Of a stretch of DNA of 64,000 bases, positions 60,896 through 64,000 are shown piece by piece (within the stretch, counting starts at the first letter, position 1; every line of letters begins with the position of its first letter). Source of the stretch: Mogibacterium kristiansenii (GTDB lineage: Bacteria; Bacillota; Clostridia; Peptostreptococcales; Anaerovoracaceae); assembly GCF_009695905.1 (NCBI RefSeq), contig NZ_VUNA01000001.1, positions 62,001 through 126,000 of the forward strand, given 5' to 3'. A program made the position numbers and the translations under genes. The notes beneath the pieces were generated by a model. The model did no database searches, was not told the origin of the DNA, and saw only the letters and a list, made by a program, of their open reading frames with translations.

Positions 60896-63800
60896 TTGGC
60901 TTTTACGCATCTTCACGTACATACTGAATACAGCCTTTTGGACGGATTATCTCGAATTCGGGAACTCCCCGCCTACGCCAAGGAATTGGGAATGAATTCT
61001 CTGGCCATTACGGATCACGGGGCCATGTTCGGGATTATCGACTTCTACAAGGAATGCAAAAAGCAGGATATCAAGCCCATTATCGGGTGTGAGGTGTACA
61101 CTGCGGCCCGCACGATAAATGACCGAGATCCGGAGAAAGACCGGATGAGCGGTCATCTGATTTTATTGGCGGAGAACCAGAAGGGGTATGGGAACCTGGT
61201 AAAAATAGTATCCGCAGGGTATGTGGATGGTTTCTATTTCAAACCAAGAGTGGACAAAAACGTGCTCCGGGAGCACAGCGAAGGAATCATCTGCCTTTCC
61301 GGCTGTCTGGCGGGAAATGTGCAGCGAATGCTGATGCGAAACGATTACGATGGAGCGCGGCGGGAAGCCATGGAATTGGAGCAGATTTTTGGAAAGGGTA
61401 ATTTCTTTCTGGAGATTCAGAACCATTTTCTGACGGAGGACCGTCCGGTGATTGCCGGATTGGAACGTCTTTCTCAGGATTTGAATATTCCGCTGGCGGC
61501 CACCAACGATGCCCACTATATAAGAAAAGAAGATGCGAAGGCACAGGATGTGCTGATGTGCATTCAAACCGGTTCGAAGGTGAACGACACGAACCGGATG
61601 AAATTCGAAAACGACGAATTCTATCTGAAATCCGAAGCGGAAATGCAGGAGCTTTTTCCGGGACACCCGGAATACCTGGAAGTCACCCAGGAGATCGCGG
61701 ACCGGTGCAAGGTGGAATTTACTTTTGGGGAATATCACCTGCCGGAATTTGTTCCACCGGAGGGTTTGACCAACGATCGGTACCTGAGAAAGCTCTGTTA
61801 CGAAGGGCTGCGGGAGCGATACGGTGATGCGGCCATGGAGGAGGACAACAGCTACCGGATCCGTCTGGAGAGTGAGCTGAATGTCATCGAGACCATGGGG
61901 TATGTGGAGTACTTCCTGATTGTGTGGGATTTCATTCACTACGCAAAGACTCACGACATTGCCGTGGGTCCGGGAAGAGGATCCGCCGCCGGAAGTATCG
62001 TGGCGTATACTTTACACATCACGGAAATCGATCCGATTAAATATAATTTGATTTTTGAGCGGTTCCTGAACCCGGAGCGGGTGAGCATGCCGGATATTGA
62101 CGTGGATTTCTGTATTGAACACCGTCAGGACGTCATCGATTATGTGGTGCGAAAGTACGGGAAGGATAAGGTTTCACAGATTATCACCTTCGGTACGCTA
62201 AAAGCAAAAGCGGCGGTGCGGGACGTTGCCAGGGTGCTGGACGCTTCCTATGCCGATGGAGATGCCATCGCCAAAGCCATTCCGAATGAGCTGGGAATGA
62301 CCATCTCCAAGGCGTTGGAAATCAACCACAGCCTTCGGGAGAGGTACGATACGGAGCCTTTGGTTCGGGATATCTTGGACATGTCCATGGCGGTGGAAGG
62401 TCTGCCGAGACATGCGTCCACCCATGCGGCGGGCGTGGTAATCAGTAAGCTTCCACTGGATGAATACGTTCCGCTGTATTCCTCGGATAAGGGACCGGCG
62501 ACGCAGTTCAACATGACCACGATCGAGGAATTGGGATTGTTAAAAATGGACTTTTTGGGGCTGCGAAATCTTACGCTGCTTCGAAATGCCTTGGACTTGA
62601 TTCGGGAGAATCAGGGAATCGAAATTGATTTTTCCACGATGGATTACAACGATGCGGCCACCTACGAGATGATTGCAGAAGGCAATACGGAGGGGGTTTT
62701 CCAGTTGGAGAGCGGCGGCATGACGGATTTTATGAAGAACCTGAAGCCCACCTGCTTTGAAGATATCGTCGCGGGAATCTCCCTGTATCGGCCGGGTCCG
62801 ATGGATTCCATCCCGAAATACATTGAGAATAAGAAACATCCGGAGAAAATTCAGTATGTGGATCCGCATTTGGAGCCGATTCTGGGGGTTACCTACGGCT
62901 GTCTGGTGTATCAGGAACAGGTAATGCAGATTGTGCGGGACCTGGGCGGGTACTCCTACGGGCGGTCGGACCTGGTGCGCCGTGCCATGAGCAAAAAGAA
63001 AATGGCGGTGATGCTGGAAGAGAAGGAATACTTTATCAACGGAAAGAAGGCGGAGGACGGTTCCGTGGAGATTGCCGGCTGTGTGGCCAACGGAATTTCC
63101 AAGGAGGCGGCGGAAACCATCTTCGAAGATATGGTCAGCTTCGCCCAGTACGCCTTCAACAAATCCCATGCGGCGGCATATGCCGTGGTTTCTTACGAGA
63201 CGGCATATCTGAAATGCCACTATCCGAAGGAATTTATGGCGGCGCTGATGTCTAGCGTCATGGGGCAGCCGGGACACATTTCCGCATACATTCGAAACTG
63301 CAACGAAATGGGAATTGAGGTGCTTCCGCCATCGGTTCTCCGAAGCGAAGAGAAATTCTCCGTGGAAGGAGATCGGATTCGGTACGGCCTGGCAGGAATA
63401 AAGAACGTGGGCACGGGAATCGTAGGGGCGATTATCGATGCTCGAAAGGACAATCCGGAGCCGACGGATATCTACGATTTCGTAGACGGTCTGGATGCCA
63501 AGGAGCTGAATCGGAAAGCCGTAGAATCCCTGATTAAAGCCGGTGCCTTGGATGAAATCAATCCGAACCGGGCGGTGATGATTGCGGTGTGCGACGATGC
63601 GGTTTCTCGGGCGCAGAAGCGGGCTCGGAATTCCGGGCAGAACCAGATTTCTTTTTTCCAGCTGGACGAAAGCTTAATCGAGGAGGTTCGCACTACTCCG
63701 GAGCTGCCGAAAATCGCCAATTTCGAGAAGGACCAGCTGTTGTCCATGGAAAAAGAAATGCTGGGGGTCTACCTTTCCGGCCATCCGTTGGATGATTACC

Positions 63801-64000
63801 GAGAGCTGATCGAGACGAACACCACCGCTTCCGTGTCGGAGATTCTGGAAGTGTCTTCGATGGATACGGATGGCATGTCCGAGAACATGCCGGGCATGGA
63901 GTCCGCCTACGGACGGTATCGGGACGGGGACCGAGTGGTAATGGCGGGAATGCTGGTATCGGTGAAAACCATGATTACGCGGAAAGCCCAGGAGATGGCC
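60896..64000 (+). CDS. dnaE: DNA polymerase III alpha subunit (cut by window end)
   Basis: About 1035 residues visible. TTG start, ATGGAGTGA before it. The PHP domain opens with 'FTHLHVHTEYSLLDGLSRIR' and 'SLAITDHGAMFGIIDFY'. The catalytic aspartates are in 'VSMPDIDVDFCIEHRQDVID', preceded by 'VGPGRGSAAGSIVAYTLHI'. 'EGLPRHASTHAAGVVIS' and 'GVFQLESGGMTDFMKNLKP' are further palm and finger motifs. The helix-hairpin-helix region and the start of the OB fold ('GDRVVMAGMLVSVKTM') are reached before the window ends. It is the DnaE1-type replicase, without a PolC exonuclease domain. Confidence 0.95.
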   Translation, partial: MAFTHLHVHTEYSLLDGLSRIRELPAYAKELGMNSLAITDHGAMFGIIDFYKECKKQDIKPIIGCEVYTAARTINDRDPEKDRMSGHLILLAENQKGYGNLVKIVSAGYVDGFYFKPRVDKNVLREHSEGIICLSGCLAGNVQRMLMRNDYDGARREAMELEQIFGKGNFFLEIQNHFLTEDRPVIAGLERLSQDLNIPLAATNDAHYIRKEDAKAQDVLMCIQTGSKVNDTNRMKFENDEFYLKSEAEMQELFPGHPEYLEVTQEIADRCKVEFTFGEYHLPEFVPPEGLTNDRYLRKLCYEGLRERYGDAAMEEDNSYRIRLESELNVIETMGYVEYFLIVWDFIHYAKTHDIAVGPGRGSAAGSIVAYTLHITEIDPIKYNLIFERFLNPERVSMPDIDVDFCIEHRQDVIDYVVRKYGKDKVSQIITFGTLKAKAAVRDVARVLDASYADGDAIAKAIPNELGMTISKALEINHSLRERYDTEPLVRDILDMSMAVEGLPRHASTHAAGVVISKLPLDEYVPLYSSDKGPATQFNMTTIEELGLLKMDFLGLRNLTLLRNALDLIRENQGIEIDFSTMDYNDAATYEMIAEGNTEGVFQLESGGMTDFMKNLKPTCFEDIVAGISLYRPGPMDSIPKYIENKKHPEKIQYVDPHLEPILGVTYGCLVYQEQVMQIVRDLGGYSYGRSDLVRRAMSKKKMAVMLEEKEYFINGKKAEDGSVEIAGCVANGISKEAAETIFEDMVSFAQYAFNKSHAAAYAVVSYETAYLKCHYPKEFMAALMSSVMGQPGHISAYIRNCNEMGIEVLPPSVLRSEEKFSVEGDRIRYGLAGIKNVGTGIVGAIIDARKDNPEPTDIYDFVDGLDAKELNRKAVESLIKAGALDEINPNRAVMIAVCDDAVSRAQKRARNSGQNQISFFQLDESLIEEVRTTPELPKIANFEKDQLLSMEKEMLGVYLSGHPLDDYRELIETNTTASVSEILEVSSMDTDGMSENMPGMESAYGRYRDGDRVVMAGMLVSVKTMITRKAQEMA

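Overview
The window looks like a chromosome segment of an anaerobic, amino-acid-fermenting member of the Clostridia. The support is a complete selenium-dependent D-proline reductase (prd) operon with an in-frame UGA and a bacterial-type SECIS hairpin, Gram-positive style cell-wall genes (YfhO-like, LCP, NlpC/P60 and CHAP proteins, a sortase-type anchor), AAGGAGG-type ribosome sites and Firmicutes gene orders (cdaA-cdaR-glmM; tmk-holB-ricT-trmN6). An organism near the oral/gut Family XIII Eubacteriales fits, but genus cannot be read from the sequence.

Region 1 (1-9.2 kb) is accessory and partly decayed. It holds the 3' end of a large serine recombinase with a repeated 22-bp tail, a DUF5714 protein, an IS110 transposase stub, and a run of damaged genes (nitroreductase, second MATE pump, a gene stub, GNAT). 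Each damaged gene has lost internal or terminal sequence; only the first MATE pump looks whole. DUF3842, an uncharacterised membrane-protein pair, a GNAT, a zinc-ribbon protein, an ATP-grasp protein and a membrane-anchored XRE regulator follow.

Region 2 (9.3-18.5 kb) has an iron alcohol dehydrogenase, a four-and-a-half-copy array of 86-87 bp hairpin repeats, a cyclase-family hydrolase, an XRE regulator, a PTS-type EIIC permease, TraX, a membrane-anchored esterase, a surface protein whose signal peptide is interrupted by an amber codon, and a secreted NlpC/P60-like protein.

Region 3 (18.5-41.7 kb) is envelope biosynthesis. A glycan cluster (GT2, WecE-like aminotransferase, flippase, RfbA, RfbB, YfhO) appears to make and export a dTDP-4-amino-sugar. 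The c-di-AMP/amino-sugar operon (cdaA, cdaR, glmM, gltX, nucleotidyltransferase, glmS, phosphohexomutase) follows, then a CHAP protein with a wall-binding repeat array, an initiating sugar transferase and an LCP ligase.

Region 4 (41.7-49.2 kb) is housekeeping: a tiny membrane protein, tmk, holB, ricT, trmN6, a DUF948-like protein, murA, fbp and another tiny membrane peptide. A 441-bp non-coding transposon-like element (26-bp perfect terminal inverted repeats, 8-bp target duplication) sits in the T-tract of the terminator after fbp. It carries three copies of the same 86-bp repeat family seen at 10.6 kb.

Region 5 (49.7-60.4 kb) is D-proline metabolism: tRNA-Arg, a stand-alone PrdA N-terminal paralogue, divergent proline racemase, then prdC, prdA, a small conserved gene, prdB (Sec), prdD and prdE. 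Two cell-wall/flavodoxin genes and a TauE/SafE permease follow. The window ends inside dnaE.
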